Below, piece after piece: positions 37,605 to 46,303 of a DNA stretch of 64,000 bases. Each line of letters starts with the position of its first letter. The stretch's first letter is position 1. The stretch is from assembly GCF_900188485.1 (NCBI RefSeq), contig NZ_FZPH01000006.1:216618-280617 (forward strand). The letters are read 5' to 3'. Origin of the DNA: Asanoa hainanensis (lineage in GTDB: Bacteria > Actinomycetota > Actinomycetes > Mycobacteriales > Micromonosporaceae). The position numbers were made by a program, and so were the translations under genes. Under the pieces are notes generated by a model. The model saw only the letters and a program-made list of their open reading frames with translations, had not been told where the DNA came from and did not search any database.

Positions 37605-39410
37605 ATGAAGCTCGGAAAGATCGCAGTCGTCGCTGTCGTGGCCGCGGCAGGGCTGGTGGTGCCGGGCTCCGCCCCGGCGTTCGCGCACGGCACTGAGCCG
37701 CCCAGGGACCCCACCGCGGTGGGATATGGCGGAGCGGTCTCGACCGTCGACCCCACCGCCACCGCGGTCGGCCTCGACGTGCTCCGCAGGGGAGGCAACG
37801 CGGTGGACGCCGCGGTCGCCGCCGCCGCGACCCTTGGCGTCACCGAACCGTTCTCCGCCGGCATCGGCGGCGGGGGCTTCTTCGTCTACTACGACGCCAA
37901 GACCCGTCGGGTGCACACGATCGACGGCCGCGAGGCGGCGCCCCGCGCGATGGGCGAGAACGCGTTCCTCAAGCCCGACGGCACGCCGATGGCGTTCCAG
38001 GAGGCTCGGGTCAGCGGCATCTCCGCCGGCGTGCCCGGATCGCTGCTCACCTGGAAGGAAGCCCTGCGCAAGTGGGGAAGCCGATCGCTGCCCGCGGCGC
38101 TGGCCCCGGCGGCCGACGTCGCCCAGCGCGGGTTCACCGTCGACTCGACGTTCCGTCAGCAGATCGCCGACAACGCCGCCCAGTTCGCGCAGTTCAGCTC
38201 GACACGCGAGCTCTATCTGCCTGGCGGGCAACCGCCGGTGGTCGGCTCGCGGTTCCGCAACCCGGACCTGGCCGACACCTATCGGGAGATCTCCCGACAC
38301 GGCACCGACGTCTTCTACGAGGGCCGGATCGCCCGCGACATCGTGTCGACGGTGCAGCACCCGCCGGTCGCCGCGGATCCCGCGGTGCCGTGGCAGTTCG
38401 AGATCCGGCCGGGTGGCATGACGCTCGCCGACCTCGACCGCTACGAGGTCCGCTTCCCGGCGCCGACCAAATCCGACTACCGCGGCTACACGGTCTACGG
38501 TATGTCGACGCCGTCGAGCGGCGGCATCGCGGTGGGCGAGGCGCTCAACATTCTGGAGCAGTTCGACCTGTCCGGCATGAGCGCGGTCGAGGCACTGAAC
38601 CTGTATCTCGAAGCGAGCGCGCTGTCCTTCGCCGACCGCAACCGCTATGTCGGCGACGACACCTCGCAGCGGCTGCTCGACGAGTTGCTCCGTGACCGAT
38701 TCGCGGCCGAACGGGCATGTCTGATCGACCCGGCGAAGGCGCTCACCAAGCCGGTGGCGCCCGGTAACCCGGACGGCCGCTACGGCGACTGCGCGACCTC
38801 GGCTTCCGTGGCGGACGGCAACCCCGGGCAGAGCACGACCAACCTGACCGTTGCCGACAAGTGGGGCAACATCGTCGAGTACACCCTGACGATCGAGCAG
38901 ACCGGCGGTAACGCCATGGTCGTGCCGGGCCGAGGATTCCTGCTCAACAACGAGATGACCGACTTCAACTTCGTCCAGACGCCGGGCGCTCCGCCCGACC
39001 CGAACCTGCCCGCCCCGGGCAAGCGGCCGCGCTCGTCGATGTCGCCGACGATCGTGTTCGACGACGGCAAGCCGTTCCTCGCCCTCGGCACCCCGGGCGG
39101 CGCGACGATCATCACCACCGTGCTGCAGATGCTGGTCAACCGCATCGACCTCGGCATGACGCTGCCCGAAGCGATGGCGGCACCGCGTGCTTCGCAACGC
39201 AACAGCGCCGCTCCGCAGGCGGAAGCCGCATTCATCTCCGCGTACGGCGCTGAGCTGGCCTCTCTCGGTCAGCCCGCGTTCGTGAGCACGCCCGAGCTCG
39301 GTGCCGCGACGGCGATCGAGTTCACCAGGCACGGCATGATCGCCACAGCCGAGCCGGTGCGCCGTGGTGGCGGTGCGGCGGGCGTCGTGCGCCCCGATAA
39401 GTCCCACTGA
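37605..39410 (+). CDS. ggt: gamma-glutamyltransferase, secreted
   Basis: 601 residues with a signal peptide (VAAAGLVVPGSAPAFAHG). Ntn-hydrolase precursor: the catalytic Thr that becomes the new N-terminus after self-cleavage is in QSTTNLTVADKWG near residue 410. The small-subunit motifs NEMTDF and KRPRSSMSPTIV, and GGNAVDAAVAAA in the large subunit, are present. It hydrolyses or transfers the gamma-glutamyl group of glutathione or similar peptides outside the cell. Single-gene unit with its own promoter and terminator. Confidence 0.95.
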   Translation: MKLGKIAVVAVVAAAGLVVPGSAPAFAHGTEPPRDPTAVGYGGAVSTVDPTATAVGLDVLRRGGNAVDAAVAAAATLGVTEPFSAGIGGGGFFVYYDAKTRRVHTIDGREAAPRAMGENAFLKPDGTPMAFQEARVSGISAGVPGSLLTWKEALRKWGSRSLPAALAPAADVAQRGFTVDSTFRQQIADNAAQFAQFSSTRELYLPGGQPPVVGSRFRNPDLADTYREISRHGTDVFYEGRIARDIVSTVQHPPVAADPAVPWQFEIRPGGMTLADLDRYEVRFPAPTKSDYRGYTVYGMSTPSSGGIAVGEALNILEQFDLSGMSAVEALNLYLEASALSFADRNRYVGDDTSQRLLDELLRDRFAAERACLIDPAKALTKPVAPGNPDGRYGDCATSASVADGNPGQSTTNLTVADKWGNIVEYTLTIEQTGGNAMVVPGRGFLLNNEMTDFNFVQTPGAPPDPNLPAPGKRPRSSMSPTIVFDDGKPFLALGTPGGATIITTVLQMLVNRIDLGMTLPEAMAAPRASQRNSAAPQAEAAFISAYGAELASLGQPAFVSTPELGAATAIEFTRHGMIATAEPVRRGGGAAGVVRPDKSH

Positions 39411-39421
39411 ACCCTCCCGTC

Positions 39422-39457
39422 GACGCGGCGGTGACGAGCTTTCGTCACCGCCGCGTC
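39422..39457. terminator. hairpin terminator after ggt
   Basis: Perfect 15-bp stem, GACGCGGCGGTGACG 39422-39436 with 39443-39457, and loop AGCTTT. It begins 11 bases after the ggt stop. There is no long T run, as is common in actinomycete terminators. Confidence 0.85.
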
Positions 39458-39521
39458 CGTTGTGGTCGGTGGCCCCGACGTGACCGATTTAGTGTCGGCC
39501 TCCCGCGAGCGCCGAATTGGG

Positions 39522-39548
39522 TTATCCACAGGCAGGAAGTTATCCACA
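39522..39548 (+). promoter_or_regulatory. two perfect DnaA boxes upstream of the T7SS locus
   Basis: TTATCCACA occurs at 39522-39530 and 39540-39548 in the same orientation, 18 bases apart. A -10-like TACACT lies at 39588-39593, 73 bases before the first mycosin ATG. The pair could let DnaA control this promoter or titrate DnaA. No other clustered boxes or AT-rich unwinding region were seen, so an origin is unlikely. Confidence 0.7.
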
Positions 39549-39665
39549 GCCCACTTGCGCGGTCCCTCGCCGCCTGCCACAGCCATCTACACTGGGCGCA
39601 CGGACAGTCACAACCACCGATGTGCTGGTTGAGCTGCCGGTTCCACAGCGACACGGGCGGGTGAG

Positions 39666-41414
39666 ATGAAGCAGTCCAGGCACCGACTGACACGCGCGCG
39701 ATGGCTCGCGGCGACAACGGCCGTGCTGACGGTGGCGACGTTGCCACTGGTCGCCACGCCCGCCCACGCCGACACCGTGCGTTCGCTGTCGTGGCAGCTC
39801 GACTCGCTCCGCATCTCGCGTGCCCACCAGATCACCAAGGGCGCGGGCGTGACGGTGGCGGTCGTCGACACGGGTGTGCAGGCCACGAATCAAGACCTCG
39901 TCGGCCAGGTCGTCCCCGGCAAAGCGTTTGGCAATGACGTGGCCCCGGACGGCCGCACTGACCCCGACCAGAACGTCAGCCACGGCACGGGCATGGCGAG
40001 CCTCATCGCCGGGCGGGGCGGCGGCCAGCAGCGGCTGCTCGGCATCGCGCCGGAGGCCAAGATCATGCCGGCTGCGGTCGGCATGGCCCGCGAAACGATG
40101 GCACCAGCCGTGAAGTGGGCGGCTGACCAGGGCGTCGGCGTGATCAACATTTCGATGGAACCGAGCTCGACGTTCTTCTCGACCGAGATCAACGACGCCA
40201 TCGCGTACGCGCAGCAACGCGACGTCGTCGTGGTGGTCAGCGCGGGCAACCAGGGCGGTGAGGTCAGCTCGTTCGCCCGGCTGCCTGGTGTGGTGTCCGT
40301 TTCGGCGATCGACCGCAAGGGCGTGCTGTGGGAGGGCTCCAACAGGGGGCAACAGCTCGCGGTGAGCGCGCCCGGCGTCGACGTGATCATGTCCGTCAAC
40401 CAGGGCAACGGCTACGGCGTCGGCGATGGCACCAGCCCGGCCGCGGCGATCACCTCCGGTGTCGTCGCCCTGATCCGCTCGAAGTTTCCCGATCTCGACG
40501 CCGCCAACGTCGTCAACAGACTGATCAAGACCGCCACGGACAAGGGCGACAAGGGTCGCGACAGCCAGTTCGGCTTCGGCATCATCGATCCGGTACGCGC
40601 GTTGACCGCGGATATCCCGACCGTCACCGCCAACCCACTCGGTGTCGCCGCTGCCACGCCCGATGACAAGGCTAGCGGTTCCGGGACCGACGAAAGCGGC
40701 GACGACGGCTCTGGCCTCGGCATCAAGGTGCGCGCCGACTGGGGTGGCCTGCTGGTCTACGGCCTCGGCTGCCTCGTGGTGGTGGCCGCGATCGTGATCC
40801 TGATCGTCTGGTCGAGCCGTCGGCGCCGCCGGCGGTCGCCCGGTCAGCGACAACCTGGCGGGCCCTATCCGGGGCCACCGGGGCAGTGGGGCGGTCCGCC
40901 ACCGCCGGGCAACGGACAGATCCCGCCGGGGTACGGGTCGCAGCCGGGATACGGCCTGCCGCCCCAACAGCCGCACTACCCGCCACCACCGGCGCAGCCG
41001 ACGTACGGTCAGCCGCCGCAGCCGCCGGCGTTCGGGCCGCCGCCGACGCAACCGGGCTACGGACCGCCACCACCACAACAGCCCGGCTACGCGCCGCCAC
41101 CGGCGCACCCCGGCTACGGACCGCCGTCAGGCCAGGCCGGATCCGGACCACCACCGGCGCAGCCCGGCTACGGACCGCCATCGGGTCAGCCTGGCTCCCA
41201 GCCGCCACCGGCGCAGCCAAGCTACGGACCGCCTTCAGGCCAGGTCGGCTACGGACCGCCGTCGGGTCAGTCTGGCTCCGGGCTGCCCGGCCAACCGGGC
41301 CAGGGCGCAGGTTTCGGCGCGTCCGCTCCAGGCGGCGGGACAGCGGCGCCGCCGCCGGGTATTGGCCAGCCGCCGAGCGATCAGCGGCAACCACCGTCGT
41401 CGGGTGACCGGTAA
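39666..41414 (+). CDS. mycP: mycosin-type subtilase with Pro/Gly/Tyr-rich cytoplasmic tail
   Basis: 582 residues. Signal peptide to about 35, then an S8 protease domain: Asp68 in VAVVDTGVQ, His106 in VSHGTGMAS, and Ser near 256 in GDGTSPAAA. One membrane helix (about 360-382, ending WSSRRRRRR). The C-terminal ~200 residues are repeated GYGPP, QPGYG and PPSGQ units, unusual because mycosins normally end soon after the helix. Mycosins are T7SS proteases facing the outside. First gene of the locus; a second mycosin lies at 43878. Confidence 0.88.
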   Translation: MKQSRHRLTRARWLAATTAVLTVATLPLVATPAHADTVRSLSWQLDSLRISRAHQITKGAGVTVAVVDTGVQATNQDLVGQVVPGKAFGNDVAPDGRTDPDQNVSHGTGMASLIAGRGGGQQRLLGIAPEAKIMPAAVGMARETMAPAVKWAADQGVGVINISMEPSSTFFSTEINDAIAYAQQRDVVVVVSAGNQGGEVSSFARLPGVVSVSAIDRKGVLWEGSNRGQQLAVSAPGVDVIMSVNQGNGYGVGDGTSPAAAITSGVVALIRSKFPDLDAANVVNRLIKTATDKGDKGRDSQFGFGIIDPVRALTADIPTVTANPLGVAAATPDDKASGSGTDESGDDGSGLGIKVRADWGGLLVYGLGCLVVVAAIVILIVWSSRRRRRRSPGQRQPGGPYPGPPGQWGGPPPPGNGQIPPGYGSQPGYGLPPQQPHYPPPPAQPTYGQPPQPPAFGPPPTQPGYGPPPPQQPGYAPPPAHPGYGPPSGQAGSGPPPAQPGYGPPSGQPGSQPPPAQPSYGPPSGQVGYGPPSGQSGSGLPGQPGQGAGFGASAPGGGTAAPPPGIGQPPSDQRQPPSSGDR

Positions 41415-41467
41415 GGTACACATTGACGTCCGGCACCATTTAGGCAGCCGAGACCTGGGGAGAACTA

Positions 41468-42085
41468 ATGGGGGACAAGTTCGAGTCCGGGAACAGCGAA
41501 CTCGATGCGCAGGTCGAAAGCTACAAGCGGATCGACCAGAACACTGTGGAGGTTCGCCTCAAGGACGGGTCGATCCTCACGGTTGACAACAACGGTGACC
41601 GGATCACCACCGATGTGGACCGGCCGTTCGCCTTCGACATGAAGTTGGACCAGGCCAACGTCGGCACGTCTCGGCCGGACGTAGCTCCTGCCGGACTGAC
41701 CGAGGGGGCGCCTGGCGGCAAAACCGGCGTTGATCTCGAGTCCTTGGAGACGACACAGAGGTGGCTCCGCGAACGAGCCGAATATCTGGGCCGGCTCTAC
41801 TACGCGATGCCCGGCATCCTGGAGAAGATCGACGGCCCGGCGAGCGGCGGGACGCCCACGCTGGGCGGCCATCGGGGCGCGACGATGGTGCACACCAAGC
41901 ACACCGCGCTCTACACGTCGTTCCGTGAGGGGCTCAAGCAGACCATCGAGCAACTGCACGACACCGCGGACGCTCTTGGAAAGATCAAAGAGAACTACGC
42001 TGCGGCTGAGGAACGCAATGCGCTCACCGCTCAGCAGTGGGAGTCGATCTTCGGTAAGGCCGCCGCGAAAGAGCATCAGATCTAG
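41468..42085 (+). CDS. T7SS-associated protein with C-terminal YxxxE motif
   Basis: 205 residues; GGGGAG-like RBS. The N-terminal ~60 residues are beta-type (NTVEVRLKDGSILTVDNNG). The C-terminal ~70 residues are helical and resemble EspC-like ESX proteins: FREGLKQTIEQLHDTADAL then IKENYAAAEERN. NYAAAE matches the YxxxD/E secretion signal of T7SS substrates. It precedes a long WXG-containing protein, repeating the layout at 55176-56871, so the two are probably a co-secreted pair. Confidence 0.72.
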   Translation: MGDKFESGNSELDAQVESYKRIDQNTVEVRLKDGSILTVDNNGDRITTDVDRPFAFDMKLDQANVGTSRPDVAPAGLTEGAPGGKTGVDLESLETTQRWLRERAEYLGRLYYAMPGILEKIDGPASGGTPTLGGHRGATMVHTKHTALYTSFREGLKQTIEQLHDTADALGKIKENYAAAEERNALTAQQWESIFGKAAAKEHQI

Positions 42086-42111
42086 CGATCTGCCAGGGGA
42101 GGGAAGAGCAG

Positions 42112-43479
42112 ATGGCTCTCGACTGGACGACCATGGTCAACCACGTCGTCATCGCCGGGCGTCCCGCTGATGTCGAGGACGCCGCTCTTGGTTGGCAGGA
42201 GCTGATCGGCAACGTACGCGACGTCTGCACGTCGCTGGACCAGGACATCAAGGGCATCGACGCGTTCTGGACGGGCAAGGCCGCAGACGCGTTCGCCAAA
42301 CGGGTCACGACCATGAGCGAGGGGCTCAAGAAGGTCTCGGACAGTGCCGCCCCCGAGGGCGGCACGGGCATCGTCGAGACGCTGCGCACTGCGGCGCAGG
42401 ATCTTCAGGCAGCCCAGGCAGCGATGCCGGTGCCGGGGAGCATGCTCGGCGAGCTCATGGCCGCACGCGACGCCCGGATCACGCTCGCCCCCGGGATCCT
42501 CGAGATCGAGCTCGAGTCCGGCTTCTTCAACAACGCGCCGATGAGCTTCGCCGGCTGGGTGGGCGACCAGTTCCGCAAGCTGCTCACGGATGTCGAGGAA
42601 GACGCGCGCCGGGCGTACGACACGGTCAGCTCGCAGCATGAAGCAACGGCCGACCGCGCGCCGACCGCGACTACGGTCGGCAACGTCAGCATCCCGACCG
42701 TCGAAACCCCGGATCTCGGTGGCGGAGGCCCAGGCGTCGGCGGCGGTGGCATGCCGAGCATCGGCAGCGCCGGCGGTGGCGTGGGCGGCTACGACCCACC
42801 CAAGCCGGGCAGCAGCGGCGTCGGCAACATGCCCGGCCTGCTCGACGGCTCACCGATCGACAAGCCCACCAGCCCGGACCTGGGCGGTTACCAGCCCGGC
42901 TCCGGCCTCGCCGGGGCCGGCGGAGGCCTCACGACCGGCACCCCGGGCCTGGGCGGCGGGCTGGGCGGCGGCGGCCTAGGCTCCGGCGGTCTGGCTGGTG
43001 GCGGTCTCGGCGGCGCCGGTTTGGGGAGCGGTGGCGGGGGCATCGGTCCCGGCGGCCTCGGAAAGCTTTCCGGCGGCGGCTCCCTCGGCAAACCGGTCAC
43101 GCCCTCCATCGCACCGATGGCCGGTGGCGGCGCCGCCGGCCGAGGTGGGGGCGGGACTCGCGCCGCCGGAGGTCGGCTGGGTGCCGGTGGCGGCATGGCC
43201 GGCATCGGCGGTGTCGGTGGCGGCGCAGCCGGCGGCGGCCGGGGCGGCGGAGCGGCCCGCGGTGGCGCGGGCATGGCCGGGATCGGCGGCGCCGGCGCTG
43301 GCGCGGGCAAGGGCGGCGCCGGAAAGGGTGCCGCTGGGCGCGGTGCCGGCTTCGCCGGTGGCCCAGGCGCGTCGGGCGCACACGGCGACGAGGACGAGTA
43401 CGACAGCTGGCTCTACGAGGACGAGAACGTGTGGAACGAGGGAACCGACGTTCCTCCGCCTCCGGTCCTCGGGAACTGA
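42112..43479 (+). CDS. long T7SS substrate with WTG motif and Gly-rich tail
   Basis: 455 residues; AGGGGAGGGAAG RBS region. The N-terminal ~190 residues are helical with a WXG-type turn, DAFWTGKAADAFAKR. From ~200 to 420 the chain is almost all Gly/Ala/Ser with GGLGGGGLG-type repeats. The end is acidic and aromatic: SWLYEDENVW, then PPPPVLGN. The same ending is found in the 55531 protein. Layout is like PPE/PE_PGRS logic (helical head, Gly tail), but the sequence is not mycobacterial PPE. Confidence 0.78.
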   Translation: MALDWTTMVNHVVIAGRPADVEDAALGWQELIGNVRDVCTSLDQDIKGIDAFWTGKAADAFAKRVTTMSEGLKKVSDSAAPEGGTGIVETLRTAAQDLQAAQAAMPVPGSMLGELMAARDARITLAPGILEIELESGFFNNAPMSFAGWVGDQFRKLLTDVEEDARRAYDTVSSQHEATADRAPTATTVGNVSIPTVETPDLGGGGPGVGGGGMPSIGSAGGGVGGYDPPKPGSSGVGNMPGLLDGSPIDKPTSPDLGGYQPGSGLAGAGGGLTTGTPGLGGGLGGGGLGSGGLAGGGLGGAGLGSGGGGIGPGGLGKLSGGGSLGKPVTPSIAPMAGGGAAGRGGGGTRAAGGRLGAGGGMAGIGGVGGGAAGGGRGGGAARGGAGMAGIGGAGAGAGKGGAGKGAAGRGAGFAGGPGASGAHGDEDEYDSWLYEDENVWNEGTDVPPPPVLGN

Positions 43480-43877
43480 CCAACCAGGCACAACCCGTGT
43501 TCCGAGACCGAGCGATCGAACCCATGCCCGCCGCGACAGCGCCCGAGCCGATGCCGCCTGCCCGCAGGCCGCTAGGCGCCCACGGTGCCGCGCCGGCCGG
43601 GACGCCGCTAGGCACAACACGGCCGCGAACCACCAGCCAAGATCGACCGCGCCAAACGCCGCACGCCGACCCAGCCGGATCGGCCAAGACGCCACCACCG
43701 ACGACGCGGCCCACAACCACGAACAGCGGAGCACCGCATCAAACGCGGCATACCGAGCCGGCCAGACCAGTACACACGCGACCGTCGACCACCCAGCCCC
43801 CGACGACCACCGACCGACGACCGCGGCAACCGCCGCACGCTGGCGCAGGCCGGGCGGGCTGGACGCGACCACTGACG
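43480..43877. repeat. C/A-rich degenerate tract between T7SS genes
   Basis: 398 bases between the Gly-rich substrate stop and the chosen start of the second mycosin. It is made of decayed words such as CGCCGCACGC, ACCACCGAC and CGACGACC. An open frame joined to the mycosin crosses it but codes only Thr/Pro/Arg-rich sequence without a fold. It is C- and A-rich on the plus strand, like the tracts after other plus genes here. Confidence 0.55.
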
Positions 43878-45437
43878 ATGCGAGCCTCGACTGCCAGCGA
43901 CGGGCTGCGGCACCAGCTGGATTTCGGCAGCCGCGTTCGACGTCGGGCGCTTCGCGGTGGTCGCGGGCGTCGTGTCACCCGGGCGTTGGCGGCCGTCGCG
44001 GCCGCGGCGGTGGTGGCATCGGCGGCCGCGATCGGGTTGAGTTCTCCAGCCTCCGCGTCCCCCGGGCTCTCGTATGTGAAGGCCCCGGAATGTGGGCCGC
44101 CCGAAAAGGGCAAGCCGATGACGCAGACCCCCTGGCCGCTGCAGCGGATGCGTCCTGACCTGGCCTGGCCGATCAGCGAAGGCGCCGGGATCACGGTCGC
44201 GGTGATTGACTCCGGAGTGTCGCCCAATCCCCCGGCGCTGGCCGGCAAGGTGCTCGAAGGGCGTGACTTCGTCGAGCCTTCGAAGCTGGGTCAGTGTGAC
44301 GAGGTGGCGCACGGCACGGTGGTCGCCGGGGTCATCGCCGGGCGTACGCCGGGGGGCTCCGTGTTCACGGGGATCGCGCCCAAGGCCATGATCCTGCCGA
44401 TCCGGGTGTTGCCCGACCTCGAGAAGGACTTCGACCCGGGCAGACCCAACGTCATCGCCGAGGCGATCGACTACGCCGCTTCGCACGGTGCCGACGTGAT
44501 CAATCTGTCGCTGACCACCGATCCGACTCCGGTGTTGGAGCAGGCGATCAACGACGCTCTCGCCCAGAACATTGTGCTCGTCGCGGCGGCCGGCAACGAC
44601 GGTGGTGGCGACGGGCAGAACCAGAAGGCGTATCCCGCCGCCTACGACGGGGTGATCGCCGTCGCCGGCATTGATCGGGAAGGGCATCACGTCGCCACCT
44701 CGACCTCGGGCGCCTATGTCGACGTCGCCGCGCCAGGCGCGGAGGTCGACGGGCCGATGCCGCGGGGTGACGGGTACGCACAGTTCACGAAGGGTGGGAC
44801 GAGCTTCGCGAGCGCGTACGTCTCGGGGCTCGCGGCACTGATCCGGTCGGCAGATCCGAACTTGAAGCCGGCCGAGGTCGCGGAACGGATCGCCACGACC
44901 GCCGACCATCCGCCGGAGGGGCGCAACGACCTGGTGGGTTATGGCGTCATCAACCCGTACCGGGCCATGACGGCGATCACCGGCGCTCCCAAGGCATCAC
45001 CGCCGGCGGTGGCCCTCGACCCGGTAGCGCTGCCCGCCGACCCGATGGGCAACACGCGGACGCTGGCGACCTGGACCGCGGCGACCTTGGCCGTCCTGGC
45101 CCTGGTCATCGCGCTGTGCGCCGCGGTCGTGCGCGGCACCCGGCGGCGCAGGCTCGGCGACAGTCCGGCCGTGGCATCGGTGCCCCGCCGGCCGCGCGCG
45201 GAGCGCACTGGCCCGGGGGACGCGAAGGTCACCGCGCCGAAGGTACGCAACCGGGGCGCGACCAAACGACCTGCCGGTGCCCCATCGCCGACCGCCACGC
45301 GACCAGCGACCGCCGCCGGCGAGCGTCATCAACCGCTGAGCTGGCAACCTGGCGCCCAACGAACGTCACCGACCCAGCAGGCAGGAAGCCAGGCGACGCC
45401 GAACTACAGCGGCCGAGCCCAGGTGCCTCCCTACTAA
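43878..45437 (+). CDS. mycP: mycosin (T7SS subtilase)
   Basis: 519 residues from ATG 43878. A basic region and signal helix (VTRALAAVAAAAVVASAAAIG) precede PLQRMRPDLAWPISEGAG, a mycosin hallmark. Triad: Asp near 111 in VAVIDSGVS, His near 145 in VAHGTVVAG, Ser near 309 in GTSFASAYVSG. A C-terminal membrane helix (TLAVLALVIALCAAVV) is followed by a basic cytoplasmic tail of about 90 residues. The start is uncertain because no Shine-Dalgarno is seen and the frame is open further upstream. This looks the more canonical MycP of the two. Confidence 0.88.
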   Translation: MRASTASDGLRHQLDFGSRVRRRALRGGRGRRVTRALAAVAAAAVVASAAAIGLSSPASASPGLSYVKAPECGPPEKGKPMTQTPWPLQRMRPDLAWPISEGAGITVAVIDSGVSPNPPALAGKVLEGRDFVEPSKLGQCDEVAHGTVVAGVIAGRTPGGSVFTGIAPKAMILPIRVLPDLEKDFDPGRPNVIAEAIDYAASHGADVINLSLTTDPTPVLEQAINDALAQNIVLVAAAGNDGGGDGQNQKAYPAAYDGVIAVAGIDREGHHVATSTSGAYVDVAAPGAEVDGPMPRGDGYAQFTKGGTSFASAYVSGLAALIRSADPNLKPAEVAERIATTADHPPEGRNDLVGYGVINPYRAMTAITGAPKASPPAVALDPVALPADPMGNTRTLATWTAATLAVLALVIALCAAVVRGTRRRRLGDSPAVASVPRRPRAERTGPGDAKVTAPKVRNRGATKRPAGAPSPTATRPATAAGERHQPLSWQPGAQRTSPTQQAGSQATPNYSGRAQVPPY

Positions 45438-45539
45438 CCAGCCGTAGACAAGCGACGGACGCCCAACGCTGAACGCAAGTAGGCGGGTCGGCGCGGCAGT
45501 TCGTTCTGGCGGTCTGCCGGGAGCTCAGGTCTGACGCGC

Positions 45540-45572
45540 AGCGCGGCCCTAGGCTGACGCCTGGGCCGCGCT
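45540..45572. terminator. hairpin terminator between mycosin and WXG100 genes
   Basis: AGCGCGGCCCTAGGC (45540-45554) pairs with GCCTGGGCCGCGCT (45559-45572) with one bulged base and loop TGAC. It lies between convergent transcription units. Confidence 0.75.
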
Positions 45573-45595
45573 TGGCGGATCGTGCGGTTGGGTGG

Positions 45596-45880
45596 TCAGC
45601 CCCAGACCTTCGCGTTGTTGGCTTCCGTGGTGATGTAGTTCTGGTTGGCTACGCCGACGGCGGCGCCGATCTCGTGCAGGATCGCGTTGATGTCGGCGAC
45701 GGCGGAGTCCCATTGGGCCTGGTAGCCCTGGTAGGCCTCGCGGTCGGAACCGTTCCACTGCATCTGCTGCAGCTGGGAGCGGAGGCTGTCGAGGCGGCCG
45801 TCGATCGTCTTGGAGATCGACTGCATCTGCGACTGCGCGTTTTCGAGCGCGGCGTAGTTGACTTGGATCGGCTGCGACAT
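45596..45880 (-). CDS. WXG100 protein with YxxxE signal (EsxB-like)
   Basis: 94 residues, the standard WXG100 length. Helix-turn-helix with the WNG turn in LQQMQWNGSDREAY. The C-terminus reads NQNYITTEANNAKVWG, and YITTE is the YxxxD/E T7SS export signal, as in CFP-10. Follows a second WXG100 gene by 26 bases; the two should form the secreted heterodimer. Confidence 0.92.
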   Translation of the reverse strand: MSQPIQVNYAALENAQSQMQSISKTIDGRLDSLRSQLQQMQWNGSDREAYQGYQAQWDSAVADINAILHEIGAAVGVANQNYITTEANNAKVWG

Positions 45881-45906
45881 GGTCTCGATGTCCTTCGCTC
45901 AGGTCA

Positions 45907-46221
45907 CTACGGGTTCAGGGCCGAGTTGAACTTGTTAATCATCTCGTTCTGCTGCTCGTCGTTGACCTGGTGCGTCGTGCCACCCTGGTCGAGCAGGTCC
46001 GCGATGTTGTCCAACGCGGTCAGCAGCTTCGTGACATCGCCATTCCAGCGATTCATCAGGTTTTGGAACCCCGCGGAAGCCTGGCCCTGCCATGCGACAG
46101 CCAGATCGTCCAACACGCCCCAAAGCCGCTTGAGATCACCGTCGACATCAGACCTTGTCGACCGCACATCCCCCGCAGCCTTGTGGAGCGTCGCGGCATC
46201 AACCAAGAACGGCTGACCCAT
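45907..46221 (-). CDS. WXG100 protein (EsxA-like)
   Basis: 104 residues from ATG 46221 with GGGGTGAG upstream; GTG 46230 is in frame but closer to the RBS. The WXG turn is WQG in DLAVAWQGQASAGFQNL. No YxxxE signal, so the export signal of the pair is probably supplied by the neighbour. Lies 82 bases after the eccC stop on the same strand and is likely cotranscribed. Confidence 0.9.
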   Translation of the reverse strand: MGQPFLVDAATLHKAAGDVRSTRSDVDGDLKRLWGVLDDLAVAWQGQASAGFQNLMNRWNGDVTKLLTALDNIADLLDQGGTTHQVNDEQQNEMINKFNSALNP

Positions 46222-46303
46222 AACACTCACCCCTCGCTTGACTCGTGCGACACGTCCAGACTTACCGTAACGGACGCGGGCATCATGGCGCAGCCCCGGA
46301 TCG

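Noticed and set aside
39522-39548. Chromosomal replication origin
   Set aside because: Only two boxes, no AT-rich unwinding element and no dnaA, dnaN or gyrase genes nearby.
43431-43877. N-terminal extension of the second mycosin
   Set aside because: It overlaps the previous gene and codes only low-complexity Thr/Pro/Arg sequence. The signal helix lies after 43878.
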